This document shows positions 23,501 to 34,461 of a stretch of 64,000 nucleotides of DNA, in pieces. The notes under the pieces were generated by a model, which searched no databases, was not told the origin of the DNA, and worked only from the letters and a program-made list of their open reading frames with translations. Origin of the DNA: Saposhnikovia divaricata (Eukaryota > Streptophyta > Magnoliopsida > Apiales > Apiaceae); assembly GCA_036435485.1 (NCBI GenBank), contig CM071598.1, forward strand, positions 200,487,148 to 200,551,147. Reading direction: 5' to 3'. Positions within the stretch are counted from its first letter, which is position 1; each line of letters opens with the position of its first letter. The position numbers and the translations under genes are program-made.

Positions 23501-23771
23501 ACTTGATAAGATGGGAAATCAAATATTGTTTCTCTTTAATGGTTGCATTTGCTTGTCTATATCTTTCTTCAGGATCAACCAATGCATGTTCTATTTCATG
23601 GAGTTTTTTTTGAAGTGAAACAAAAATGCAACAATATGATTATTTTTAGGAAAAAAACAAGAGGAAATAAATTATTGTACAAGTTAATACCTCAGTTTTC
23701 TCTAGCTTATCACTTAAATCTGCTGTAAGTTGCAGCTGAGAATTGTGAAGTCCCTGGAGCTCCAAAAATTG
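20556..23771 (-). pseudogene. Kinesin-5 (BimC/Eg5, TKRP125-like) stalk and tail fragment
   Basis: Eleven colinear exon-like blocks on the minus strand, most with recognisable GT/AG borders, run from about 23771 to 20556. Markers in order: LQGLHNSQLQLTADLSDKLE, VDPEERYRQANATIKEKQYL, ERAFELREELESAALDVSN, NGNQILIQKFQAQLSQQLE, EEDMQSFVSTKAE, KTMYGSGIEALDDIV, LLNDLQRSLFSQEDKM, AHSRAMETTRSISQITVNFF, ECAANEERQ, MTSKLQQEMSTMKNSTASVK and GQQQWSSAQESLLSLEK. These match the coiled-coil stalk and tail of plant kinesin-5, the bipolar motor that crosslinks antiparallel spindle microtubules. The motor domain is absent. A deletion near 22945 in the exon ending in VSTKAE shifts the frame to a stop. It lies wholly inside the Helitron, so it is a captured fragment. 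Confidence 0.9.
21554..21986. repeat. ~205-bp tandem duplication in a kinesin intron
   Basis: TATAATTCTCAGGTAGACTC opens a stretch at 21554 and again at 21773 (period 219), about 93% identical by eye. It falls between the ECAANEER and TSKLQQEM exons. Confidence 0.85.
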
Positions 23772-25419
23772 CTGTGAATAATTAAAGAAAAACTGTTAAG
23801 CAAAATCTATTACTGAAAGTTTATCGGTATACAATTACCTGACACAAGGGAAGAATTGAGCCATTCGGCCATACCCACATCAAAATCAATGTATCCAAAA
23901 AAAACACATAAACACTTTCTTGTAGTTGAAAATGGGTACTCTACTCTACCTTGTCCTTGCACCAGAAGCAGAACAGAACATATAGATTCACATGTGTATG
24001 TATAGATTGTAAAGGGAGGATAAGCATGGCAATGGCAGCCACATTATGCAACCTAAACCCTAGTAGCTCTGGTGGCATGTAAATCAATCACCACCAGGCC
24101 ACTCAAATCATCTCAAGGTTTTAACTATTATTATTATTATTTCTTTTTTCTTGCATTATCTGTAACGATTTTATTTTATTTGTATGCATTTTGAATAGCA
24201 CCGCCACCCACAAGTTAAAATAAACAATGATCATCTTTTTTGATGGGTGTATATGTTTTCACTGGTATTGGCTATCTCAATGATTCTGCTTGATTATTAT
24301 GTATTTGTGTAATAAATTTTTGGGCTTTCAGTGGATATGAACCTTGTCCAAAAAATGACAATTTTTTAGTATGATTGAAGAAGGTACTCATCTGTTGAGA
24401 TTTAACCAAATTGCTACTGTGTTGTTGGGTATCTAGACCTAATTTCTAATTTTCAGGCCAAGAGATGCTTGATAAGCTTCTATTAGATATAAAGCATTAA
24501 CCACAGAAAGGATGTTACAAATGTAGCATCGACCAAATATTCCAACACATATAAAGGACATATTCCAACACATATAAAGGATTAGGGATCATTTTTTGTC
24601 AAGAATTATCATTGAGCAGGAAATAATATATCACCTATCAGTAAATTCATTAAAATTAAAGAGGCCTGAAAATCTGAAAAATTAAAGCTACCATACTTCA
24701 ATGTTATGCCTAGAGCTGAACATATTTGATATAAAATTAATGGTTAAGCAAGTAACTTCGTCCGGGGTTCATTGCTACTTGAGCTTGGCTTCGCTACACA
24801 ACAGGATAACGTTTCACAAAACTTGCCCCTAGTTACTCCCTATCTTTTAGACGTATCAGTCTTTTGTTAATTTAGCAAGTGTAGAACTTGAATCTCATCT
24901 GGTCTTTGGATGTTCTTTTATCAGGACCAAATTCATAATAAGAAAGCAAATCAATCATTTCTTGGTGTGAGTATACCCAGAAATGATAACACTCACCAGA
25001 GCATATCATAAGAATTTTACACTTCAGTTAACAAAACTACATCCGATTATGGTCTCCATTTACCTATCAGGCCATTAACTTCAATTTTCATCTCCAATAC
25101 ACATGTAGTTATGACTTGGCTATTAAAAAATAAGGATGTTTACAATTATAGTGATCACAAGTTGTGTTTATATTTGGTTCACAATTAAAGCACAGAGAAT
25201 ATGGATTCACAAGCAAAGCATAAACAATGCCTTTAAATCTCTGTGCAAATGCTTTTTACAAGGCTTGAAAGGTCACAAATTCCATTCTGTCAGCTATATG
25301 TATGTACTATGTAATTTCTACAGTAACAACTATACCTAAGAAATAGCATATTGTGTTGTGCCCCGTTCATTGCCTTTGAGAATAGAATCCTATAGCTTAT
25401 AAATTACATGGCATAACCT

Positions 25420-25619
25420 CCCGGGAATCATTTAATTCATGATACAAAAGGCAATACATTGCTTCTATTTGAGTCCAAGCAAATTTATGAAGCCCTAAAT
25501 GGCCAAAAACACACACACAACCAAGGACCCAGAATTACAAATTGAAATCATAGTGCATAAGCAGAAGGAGAATGAGAACAGGATAATACAATTACCTGAC
25601 ACAAGGGAAGAATTGAGCC
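25420..25619. repeat. Scrambled copies of two internal Helitron segments
   Basis: 25420-25485 is identical to 20384-20449 (66 bp, starting CCCGGGAATCATTTAATTC). 25588-25619 is identical to 23831-23862 (32 bp, starting ACAATTACCTGACACAAGGG). Both lie near the Helitron's 5' end, away from their sources. Confidence 0.85.
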
Positions 25620-25846
25620 TATGCCACCCAGTACCACGATCAATTCCCAATCCTAGAAGACGAAAATGAAATCAAACTATCGTAATCTCTCAAAACCTTG
25701 AGCAGAAAACAGTCAATTGAGGAGGTGGACAGGCAACCGTTCATACCAAATAAATTAGAATGAGCAGGGGTAAATTTGACTTTTCATGTGCATTAAAAAA
25801 TCTCAAGATTTTTTTCTTATGTTGGCGTATTATATATAGAAATAGA

Positions 25847-26908
25847 TGTGTCTTTATTCCACCAAGCTTTACATTCTGCAGTTCCAGTGCTCTACCTGAA
25901 AAATTCAGGAATTTAATGATCGATCCATCCTCACCGATTCATGAGTTTAATCCTTCTGGTAATAGGTTTTTCACAATGTTTAAGTTTCTTCTTCTCATAT
26001 GCTTGATGTTTATTTCCCTCCCAAACTTTTGATTTTTTTTATTAGCCAACATATTTATATGCAATTGAAATGTAATTTGATTGTTTTACTTGTTTATTAG
26101 ATTTTGCAATTGACATGAATGGGAAGCGGTTCGCTTGGCAGGTTTTTTCCACTTTATAATCAGAATGCATGAACAACATTATGCAGTTATTTGTTTGTGT
26201 GCTATTGAAGTGGACTTGAAAATGTCCTATGAATTTAGGGTATTGCCAAATTGCCATTTATTGATGAGAAGAAACTGATTGCTGAAACAAGGAAACTTGA
26301 GGACACTCTTACTGTATGACTGATATTTTTCTATTAAATTTTATTTGTTTGCAATATATATGCTCTGAAATTTGACTAAAATATTCTTACAATAATTCTA
26401 CATTCTGCTGGATAGATATCTCAGTGGTACTTTTTCTTTTGGCTAAATCTCTTAATGGTACTTTAAGTGTAAGGGGATCATTTTTGGGTAGCTTTACGTT
26501 CATTCTCTCATATCATAAAATAATATTCCTACAGTAATAAGTATCCCCCCTCCAACTTTGGGTAGCAAAGAAGTTCACATATTCACCAAAAGTTCAACCA
26601 ACACCACAACAGAAACCAGAATAAGAACAGGAGTCATCATTCACCAACACCAGCCATCAACTGCATCTTCATTCAAAACCAGGAGGAACAGAGGAAAATT
26701 CAATTATGTCCAATCACTGCAGCTGGAGCTGATCAACAAATAATAATAAAAAACAATTAAACATGCTGAAATATCAAAAAGTAATGCCCAAGTACGCGTA
26801 TCTATACATATGTATGTATCAAAATGATGATATGTAATTGAGCTATACATAAACCAAAGTTAAGTCATAAGTCCAGTTAAGACAACAAGTATACTAAAAG
26901 GCATATCA
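25847..26908. repeat. Segmental duplication, copy B, right part
   Basis: It resumes at the base after the Helitron and matches 8342-9402 at about 97-98% by eye. It ends at ATCA (26905-26908), shared by copy A and the P block. Confidence 0.9.
25882..26314 (+). pseudogene. XRN exonuclease fragment, copy B
   Basis: Three exons match those of copy A: 25882-25958 (ALPEKFRNLMIDPSSPIHEF), 26101-26141 (DFAIDMNGKRFAWQ) and 26239 to about 26314 (GIAKLPFIDEKKLIAETRKL). The first exon of copy A is missing. The last exon is in frame here, unlike copy A, so copy B keeps the older reading at that site. The gene is still a fragment. Confidence 0.8.
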
Positions 26909-27757
26909 ATACTATATTTGCTCTACTTAAACTCTAAAAATCAAATTTAGACACATTTACCGCACATGCAAAACTCAAAATCATCTTTAATTTAGTGATG
27001 ATTTAACAATTATTATCTAAATGAAACCACCCATAAATTGAAGAGAAAACAAAGTTATGAATATTTACATTGAGAATTTTACTTAATTTTGAAAACCTTT
27101 TTATATTTGATTTATATTATTAAAATTTGGTTTTTATTTGAATATAATCCTATTATTAATTAAATAAACTTTTTAAATTAGATCTAACGTTTCTCATTTA
27201 TCTATTTAAAATTTAAAAGTCCGTGCTATTTTGGTCATCAAGGTCATACGAACCACACTACCATATCACCAAAAAACTGGATAAGATTTTTTTTACGCTT
27301 ATTATATATTAAAATATAGTACTGATAAAATAATATATAATTGGCTAACATGTATTTATATATTACACTTTATTTTGTAAACGTTAAATATTTATCTAAA
27401 AAAATAATAATTTATTGACTTTTTTATTGCGTTATATATGATGTTTTTTTTGTTATAAATTGACATAAATCATATGCAAAGGGATGGCAATCGAAAGTTA
27501 ATTAGTACTCCCTCCGTGCCACTCATTTATTTACATGTTTTTAACACTGCTTGACACGTATTTTAAGGTGGATATAAAGTATAGTTCCATAACTTTTTTT
27601 TAAAATTTTCTTTTTTTGAAAAAAAATTTAAACATTAAATATTTATTCAGAAGAAAAAAATTTAAAAATAAATTATAGAACTATACTTTTTAGGAGCCTT
27701 AAAATGCATGTCACGTCCCTGTCCCCTAATGTAAACAATTTAGGGACAGAGGGAATA
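26905..27757. repeat. Direct repeat P', second copy
   Basis: It is the same sequence as 14923-15509 plus 17695-17947, without the solo LTR, and continues to the intact right end of the Stowaway MITE. It shows the pre-insertion target GGCAATCGAAAG at 27486-27495. Confidence 0.92.
27508..27755. mobile_element. Stowaway MITE, complete
   Basis: The left end CTCCCTCCGTGCC and the right end GGGACAGAGGGAA form the inverted repeat, flanked by TA (27506-27507 and 27756-27757). It is 248 bp, with a foldback interior (GTATAGTTCCATAA against TTATAGAACTATAC). TA targets and these ends are typical of Tc1/mariner-derived Stowaway elements. Confidence 0.9.
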
Positions 27758-27922
27758 ATTTTCATTAGAAAAAATAAAGGATGCTTATATACTCATAATT
27801 CTTGAATGCAACTTTACGAACATTTTTTTTATGTACAAATATTAAATTTAATATACGGCTGATGAGATTTGAATTGTGAATTTTTTATAAATATATTTAT
27901 TAGTTTTATAATATAGTTTTAA

Positions 27923-28327
27923 GAGTAAAGTTCTATAGAGTACTCATTTAATTGGAGTACTTGGAGTACATACTTTCTGCATTCAAAATTTTGCAAACTT
28001 TATTATTTTGCAAAGCTTATTACATGAATATCACTATTTCATCGAAAATCTTGAAAATTTTATATGGTTTGCTAAAAAAATATTGCAAAACGAATTATTC
28101 TACGAAACACATTTGGGTTGCAAAACATATATGTTCTGAATGCAAAACATAAAGGATTTTCAAGATGAACATATTGCAAAAAATTCATGATTTTCAAGAT
28201 TATCAATGAAATTATGATATTCATATAACAAGGTTTGCAAAATAATAAATTTAAAATATTTTCAAATGCAGAATGTATATGTACTCCAAGTACTCCAATT
28301 AAATGAGTACTCCATAGAACTTTTCTC
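27923..28327. mobile_element. MULE-type MITE with ~50-bp inverted repeats
   Basis: The ends read GAGTAAAGTTCTATAGAGTA and, in reverse complement, GAGAAAAGTTCTATGGAGTA; pairing continues for about 50 bp through CTCATTTAATTGGAGTACTT. The flanks share ATAGTTTTAA (27913-27922 and 28328-28337), a 10-bp duplication in the range seen for Mutator-like elements. The interior is foldback and non-coding. Confidence 0.8.
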
Positions 28328-28762
28328 ATAGTTTTAAATGTTCTTATATAAATTTTTAATATGTTGAAATTATAGTTTTAATTTAATATGTTGTTCTAGA
28401 CCTGGCAAATTGGGTCTGTATCCGAAGAACCGATCCGAAATTCATGGAACCGAGATCCGATTTTCAAGATGAACATATTGCAAAAAATTCATGATTTTCA
28501 AGATTATCAATGAAATTATGATATTCATATAACAAGGTTTGCAAAATAATAAATTTAAAATATTTTCAAATGCAGAATGTATATGTACTCCAAGTACTCC
28601 AATTAAATGAGTACTCCATAGAACTTTTCTCATAGTTTTAAATGTTCTTATATAAATTTTTAATATGTTGAAATTATAGTTTTAATTTAATATGTTGTTC
28701 TGGACCTGGCAAATTGGGTCTGTATCCGAAGAACCGATCCGAAATTCATGGAACCGAGATCC
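28155..28762. repeat. 304-bp tandem duplication, nearly identical
   Basis: 28155-28458 and 28459-28762 differ at about one base (TCTAGACC against TCTGGACC). The unit takes in the right half of the MULE-type MITE and the start of the CCGATCC-rich sequence, so it arose after both were in place. Confidence 0.9.
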
Positions 28763-29038
28763 GATTTTATGTCCGAAATAGATTAATCAAAATTTAACCA
28801 AATCTGAAACAATCCGATCTGAACCGAAATCCGATCCGATATAGTCAAATTCGATTATTGTCCGAAAACCGATCTCATCCGATCCAAAAATTACCCGAAC
28901 CGAATATCTAACCGATAATAATCCGAAATACTTGATCCGATAATGATCCGAAACCGATCAAATACGACTACTAAAATCCAGATTCTGATCAACCAAACAT
29001 TTTCCGACGAGTCAAAATAAATTTGAAAAATCTCAATT

Positions 29039-29063
29039 ATATATATATATATATGTATATGTG

Positions 29064-29107
<44 letters not shown>

Positions 29108-29119
29108 CATACACACACA
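29039..29119. repeat. (TA)n/(GT)n microsatellite
   Basis: Alternating TA runs broken by a GTGTGTGTGT stretch and CATACACACACA. The open frames over it, made of Y/I/H/V repeats, are artefacts. Confidence 0.95.
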
Positions 29120-29555
29120 GGAACATGCGGCGATATATACAATAGTCAAAATAGAAAATTAAAAAGAAACTATAATAACCGATTCCGGAAACCTCAAGAA
29201 TTTTTCGACGAAATAAAAAGTACCCAAAAATTATGAAATTAATACCTAAGAATAAACAAATATCGATGTACAACCTTGTAAGCTCAAAATCGTCAAAAAC
29301 TCCATTAAACCTTCAAATTCGAATTAAACTACAAATATTACCCAGAAAAATATTTGTTCAAAATAAGAAAATATTTATATCAATGTATAGAGCTCGATTT
29401 TCAAAACACATACATATGTAAATCCCTAATTTTGGATGAGTAGATTGAAAGATATAAATATTTGAAGATTAAATTTTTATTTATATCACTATATTAGTAT
29501 ATGTGTGAGAGAGATAGAATTGCTGCTTGGTGGGGTGAGCTTTGGAACGTGTGGA

Positions 29556-29606
29556 GGGTGGGGGGTTGGGGGGTTTAACGTCTGGGGGGAGTGAGGGGGG
29601 GGTAAG
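29556..29606 (+). other. G-rich tract, possible G-quadruplex
   Basis: On the plus strand four runs of six or more G lie within about 50 bp, separated by TT, a 10-nt loop and a 5-nt loop, in a region that is otherwise about 70% AT. Confidence 0.6.
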
Positions 29607-29757
29607 ATTTAATTTAATAACATGTTCACTTATCGTAATTCATTAACAATTTAACATTAAATCTAGTTCACGTGTTTTTTTGAAAGATTTAATTTAATAA
29701 CATGTTCACCTATGGTTTTGAAGATTTGAAGGATATTATATATTACGTATCTCGAGA

Positions 29758-29915
29758 ATAAGTTATAAGTTGAATGTTAAGGATTCTTAACATTCAACTT
29801 ATGGGTTTATAAGTTATAAGTTGAGCTAAAACTTATTTTGGCAAACACCCCCCATAAGTGTTTATGGGCTTATAAGCCATAAGCTCACAGTAATAAGTGT
29901 AAACAAACAGGCCCG
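29758..29915. mobile_element. MITE-like foldback sequence
   Basis: AAGTTGAATGTTAAG and its complement lie around 29769-29801. A further inverted set of TTATAAG/CTTATAA words runs to CAAACAGGCCCG near 29915. The end resembles the GGGCCTGTTTG termini of some plant MITEs. The boundaries are unclear. Confidence 0.45.
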
Positions 29916-30026
29916 ATATACTGTATGTCTGATTTATATACTTATTATTGAAATATAATTATCGAAGTTAATACTGGAAAATTGGCTCATTATCAATTAT
30001 TTTGATACAGTTTCTTATTTAATTTT

Positions 30027-30206
30027 GGGAAATGTTAAATCCAGAGCAAAAAATTTATTTCCAGAGCAAATTTCTGTGAAATGGCAAAATTGCTCTTATT
30101 TTAAACCAAGTCTAGCCCCCTGCATTCACAAAAACAAGGACAATTTGGTCTTTTCAAGGAAACTTGCTCTGGAAATAAAAATGTTGCTCTGGATTTAACA
30201 TTTTCC
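30027..30206. mobile_element. 180-bp hAT-type MITE
   Basis: The ends GGGAAATGTTAAATCCAGAG and, in reverse complement, GGAAAATGTTAAATCCAGAG extend to about 45 bp of pairing. The flanks share the 8-bp duplication TTAATTTT (30019-30026 and 30207-30214). An 8-bp target duplication indicates a hAT transposase. Confidence 0.85.
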
Positions 30207-31977
30207 TTAATTTTTTAGTTTTTAAATATGTAAATTGCCTAACTCGTAGCGTATCACACGATATTTTTATAATGTGATTTGTGTTGTTTAAAAATTTATG
30301 CCGATTTGAAAATTTGTCCAAGTTACATATACGTATATGGATTGATGTATAAAAAATTATACATTTCGTAATGCGAATATCCCTAAATAAAAAAAAATTA
30401 GACTTTGAGATTAAAGGAACGTACATGAATGGTTATGAAATACAATTCCAATTAAAGTTCGTTGCATTTTGGTGGCTAAGTTTGCCACCGAGTTTCAAAA
30501 AAGTAGCTAGATTTTCAATTTTGCATAAAAGGATTAATCAAACTACAAATTATACCTCTTTCGCTTACTATAATATAGTAAGAATATAGATGTGTTTTTT
30601 TTAAATGAATGGCTTCTTTTAAGGGCTCAGATTAACTGACTCATCAATCCATGATTCTCAACTAATTGAAAATCTTTTTTTACATGATTAAGAAATAAAA
30701 TCCATCAAGTAATATAAATGATTAAATAAGACTTATTAATTATAATAATATGTTCATTTTCAACCATCTAAAAAAATCCTAACCACTTTAAAAACTTTAA
30801 AACACAAAAAAAGATTTAGATTAAAAAATTGTCACGTATAATTGAATATGCTTGAAAGTTGAATTAAGATATGTAAATCAAAATTTTTTAAAAATAAATA
30901 AATATTATTATATATTTTTTGGCTTTTGCTAGAAATATCGAGCAATATTGCATGTGTATTCCATAATGATAAAATTTTAAAAATGAAATTTACTTTTAAT
31001 TTTGTGAGAAGTGAAAATAAAGGTGAATATAACTCATATTTTAAAAATAAATGGATAATGTATAATATAGTAAATATTATTTTGCTAAAATTATAATATT
31101 ATACATTTACCAAAAATGTTATTTTATATTACTAATCCAAGTAGAGACTAGAATAAATTATATTAAATACTAAATACTCAATAAACAATCAAGTTTTATA
31201 TTACTCAATTGAATATTTATTTTCGCGGTATAACTATACTTTTACAAACTTACTAATTACATTTATTTAGTTTTAATGTTAATTCAAAATTGATACAACA
31301 TAATTGAAACCAAATTTTTTCGATCCGACAAAATTCAATGCGAAAAGATCCGAACCGAATATTATCTGATCTTAATATGAATTTATCCAATTTTAATTTG
31401 AAATCGACCCGATCCGAAACTAGATCCGAACCGAAACCGATTAAAATTTGTAAAACCGATACTAGACCCGAACCGAATTAGATCCAATCTGATCCGAAGT
31501 ATATCAAAATATATCAAAACCGAAAATTGATCCAATCCGAAATGGATCCAATCTGAAACTGATCCGGTTATCCGATTTGCCAGGTCTTATTGTACTCTTG
31601 ATCTATGTTAGTGCTCTCTTATTATTTCTTTTACTTTTATTATATGATAGAATATATAATTTGTATATTGAACTTCTAGTAAGTTTTGATTTGTTGATAA
31701 GTATTCTCTGATTATTATTAGGTTTCAATTGATTAATTATCTTTGTATTATCAATTTTTATTTATTTAAATTATTAAATACATGTATATCATCTTTGTAT
31801 TTGTATTATTTTTAAATTATTATTACCAGGACTGGAACCTCTTATTATTTTTACATGTGACATTGTTTGCTACCCAACTCATCAAATAATAAGGGACATG
31901 ATCAAATTGTTCTCCGTTTCAAAATTCCGATATATGAAGAAAAGCAGTACATAATATGCAAATTAGATATTGTAAGC

Positions 31978-32378
31978 TAGAGCTGTAATTCGAGCCGAGC
32001 GGCTCGCGAGCTCGCTCGGCTCGAACTCGTCTAAGCTGGCTCGACTCGGCTCGTTTAGTTAAACGAGCCGAGTTCGGGTAGAGGTTCCGGCTCGATTAAT
32101 TAAATGAGCTGGCTCGGCTCGGCTCGTGAAATTAAACGAGCCGAGTTCGGGTAGAAAATTAAGCTCGTTTAAGTGTTATTTTGGCTTGCTCGATTAGTTT
32201 AAATAGGCTCGTTTATAAACGAGTCGGCTCGACTCGGCTCGTTTAGTTAAACGAGCCGAGTTCGGACAGAAAATTCAGCTCGTTTAGTTAAACGAGCCGG
32301 CTCGGCTCGTTAAAAAAAACTCGGCTCGAATAATTACCCGGCTCGAACTCGCCCGGCTCGGCCCGAATTACAACTCTA
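31978..32378. mobile_element. hAT MITE rich in GGCTCG/CGAGCC words
   Basis: TAGAGCTGTAATTCG at the left pairs with TAGAGTTGTAATTCG, the reverse complement of the right end. An exact 8-bp duplication TTGTAAGC flanks it (31970-31977 and 32379-32386). The 401-bp interior is packed with GGCTCG and its complement, about 20 copies in both directions, forming AGTTAAACGAGCCGAG hairpins. These are probably transposase-binding subterminal repeats. The GC content is far above the surroundings. Confidence 0.9.
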
Positions 32379-32386
32379 TTGTAAGC

Positions 32387-34168
32387 GATATATTTGAATT
32401 GTATGAGGTTAAGAACTAATTTATGTTTTAAGTGCGTGCTTGTAATTTTGAGATTAGTTATTGAAAATTTATTTGAGATCAAGCATTAGTAAATTATTTT
32501 GTTTTATGAAATTAAAAGTATTACACTTAATTATATCCTATCGGAAATGGGCATCGGTTAATACTAAACATGGGTGCTAATGTTATCATAGTTTTATTAT
32601 TTATTATTTATGTAATTAGTAAGAATCGATCCCTTAATCTATTGTAGTACACTTTTGTTATCCCTCTTATTGTTATTATATAATCCATTATTATGGGATA
32701 GTTTTAGTTGAAAAGGAATTGTTAAACGATCACTAATTTCAGGATTATTTTGTGAGTTTCATGTGGACGTAGAATCATCCAAATTTAATTTTTAAAATTC
32801 AAATTAGAGTACAAATAGTAAAATAAACGTGTAAAACATAATAAATATCAAATTTTAAACACAAATTAATCATGTAAATTAATAACATATAAAAATTTAA
32901 AAATTTAAATTTTTTATAATTATAAATATTAAAAAAGAACTGTGCATATTGCACGGGTTATAAGCTGTTCCTTTTTAATATTTTTAATTAATTTAATATT
33001 TACATGTTATTAAGTTTTAAACTTTGTTACTATTTTAAAGGTTAATAAAGTAAATACTTATTTTTAATTAGGTTCTGACTTTAAATTAATGAAAAAGTAA
33101 TTTATCCATTTAAATATAGAAATTTCAATATTCTATTATATATTTCCTAAACTGAATATAATTCGTAACATTAAAATGTGTCACTTTCTTTTCTCTTCAA
33201 TTTATAGGTAGTTTTAGTTGAATTTTTTTAAAACTATTACTAAATTAGTGATTACTATATGAGTTTCGTGGGCCATAAAATCGTTCAAATATAATTTTTA
33301 GAATTCTAGAGCACAAATAGTATTTTGAGCGTCCAAAATCTAATAAATATCAATTAATTACAGAGAATTTATCATTTAATAATAATTAATACTTTGTTGA
33401 CTTTCTTTCATAAATAATTAAATATATGTATATATATATATATGATTTTTTTATTTAATTATCATATTAATTACATTTTGTGTTGAATTAAATTTTTAAT
33501 AAATAAATTTAAATATTTTATTGGAAGAAATAAAAAAAATAAATTGAAAAAAATTAAAGAAAGCAGGATCAAATTGTAGTTAAAATATTATATTCATTAA
33601 ATTTTAGACGCTCAATTCACTACTGGGCACTATCTTTAGTCCTAAAAACCAGATTTTGGTAATTTTATGTTTCACGCGAAACTCATAAATTAATTAATGT
33701 AATAATGGTTTTTAATTATGACTACCTAGAAACTGAAGGTAGAATAAAGTGAAAGTGAAGAATTTTTACACGAATAATTCTTTTCAATTTAAAAAATCTA
33801 CTTATATATGGTTTAGATTATCAAAATATCCTTTTTAGTATTTGAATATCGTTCTACTAACAACCAAATCAAATATACATTTTAATATTAGATCTAACGG
33901 TCCACGTTTATCTATTTTAAAATTTAACGGTCTTTATTATTTTAATATACAATAAAAATTGAATATAACTTGCATATTAATTAATTTAATCTCCTTATTA
34001 AGTTATTTTGATCGTCTAATGATCATACCATTATACTACCGTAAAATTGGATAAAATTTCCTTTACATCAATATATATATATATATATATAAAGGAGGAT
34101 ACGCGGGAGTTTAGATGTCGCTCTAAGATCACTCCAACCTATTTTTCTTATTTTGGTAAAATTTGCAA
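32387..34168. other. AT-rich sequence with decayed Helitron ends, no gene
   Basis: GTGCATATTGCACGGGTTAT at about 32942-32961 resembles a plus-oriented Helitron 3' end, but the expected CTAG is CTGT. The stretch 33890-34080 shares ATTAGATCTAACGGT and the AAAATTGGATAAAATTT motif with the Helitron at 14482-15343. I see no coding region. Confidence 0.4.
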
Positions 34169-34461
34169 TTTTAAACATAAATAATTAAAATTTCCTTTAT
34201 TTAAGTACAATAGCCAATAGGTAACCTATTTCATGTAGAAATGTCCTTCGAATCGAAGTTGCATAAAAGGAGAATTCGAATTCATAGGCAACACATATAA
34301 CTAAAATTTATTATAAAAACTCTTGAATTAAAATAAATTTTAAACATAAATAATTAAAATTTCCTTTATTTAAGTACAATAGCCAATAGGTAACCTATTT
34401 CATGTAGAAATGTCCTTCGAATCGAAGTTGCATAAAAGGAGAATTCGAATTCATAGGCAAC
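34169..34461. repeat. ~122-bp direct repeat, period 169
   Basis: TTTTAAACATAAATAATTAA through TTCATAGGCAAC occurs at 34169-34293 and again at 34338-34461, almost identical. The second copy abuts the LTR-like start at 34462. Confidence 0.88.

Larger units (their letters stand above)
19187..25846 (-). mobile_element. 6660-bp Helitron carrying gene fragments
   Basis: In minus orientation it begins TCTATTTCTATATATAATAC (25846 leftward) and ends with the hairpin GACCCGTGC-CTT-GCACGGGTC (19197-19217), a short spacer and CTAG (19187-19190). The outer bases are A (19186) and T (25847). All of these are Helitron hallmarks. The unoccupied target is seen at 8341/8342 (TTAGCAA|TGTGTC) in copy A. No Rep/helicase gene is visible, so it is non-autonomous. 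The interior carries kinesin-5 exons and an unidentified gene fragment. Confidence 0.92.
28703..31588. mobile_element. hAT-like composite element (tentative)
   Basis: The left end GACCTGGCAAATTGGGTC (about 28706, also at 28398 in the tandem copy) pairs with the right end near 31568-31588, which reads GACCTGGCAAATCGGATAAC in reverse complement. Both ends have subterminal arrays of GATCCGAAACCGATCC-like words (28720-28960 and 31320-31570), as in plant hAT elements. I could not find a matching 8-bp target duplication. No transposase is seen; the interior holds other repeats. Confidence 0.5.

Noticed and set aside
29037..29273. Frames rich in Y/I/H/V over the TA/GT microsatellite
   Set aside because: They are translations of a dinucleotide repeat.
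32942..32967. Plus-oriented Helitron 3' end
   Set aside because: The hairpin is imperfect and the terminal CTAG is CTGT; it is kept only as a possible relic in the description of that stretch.
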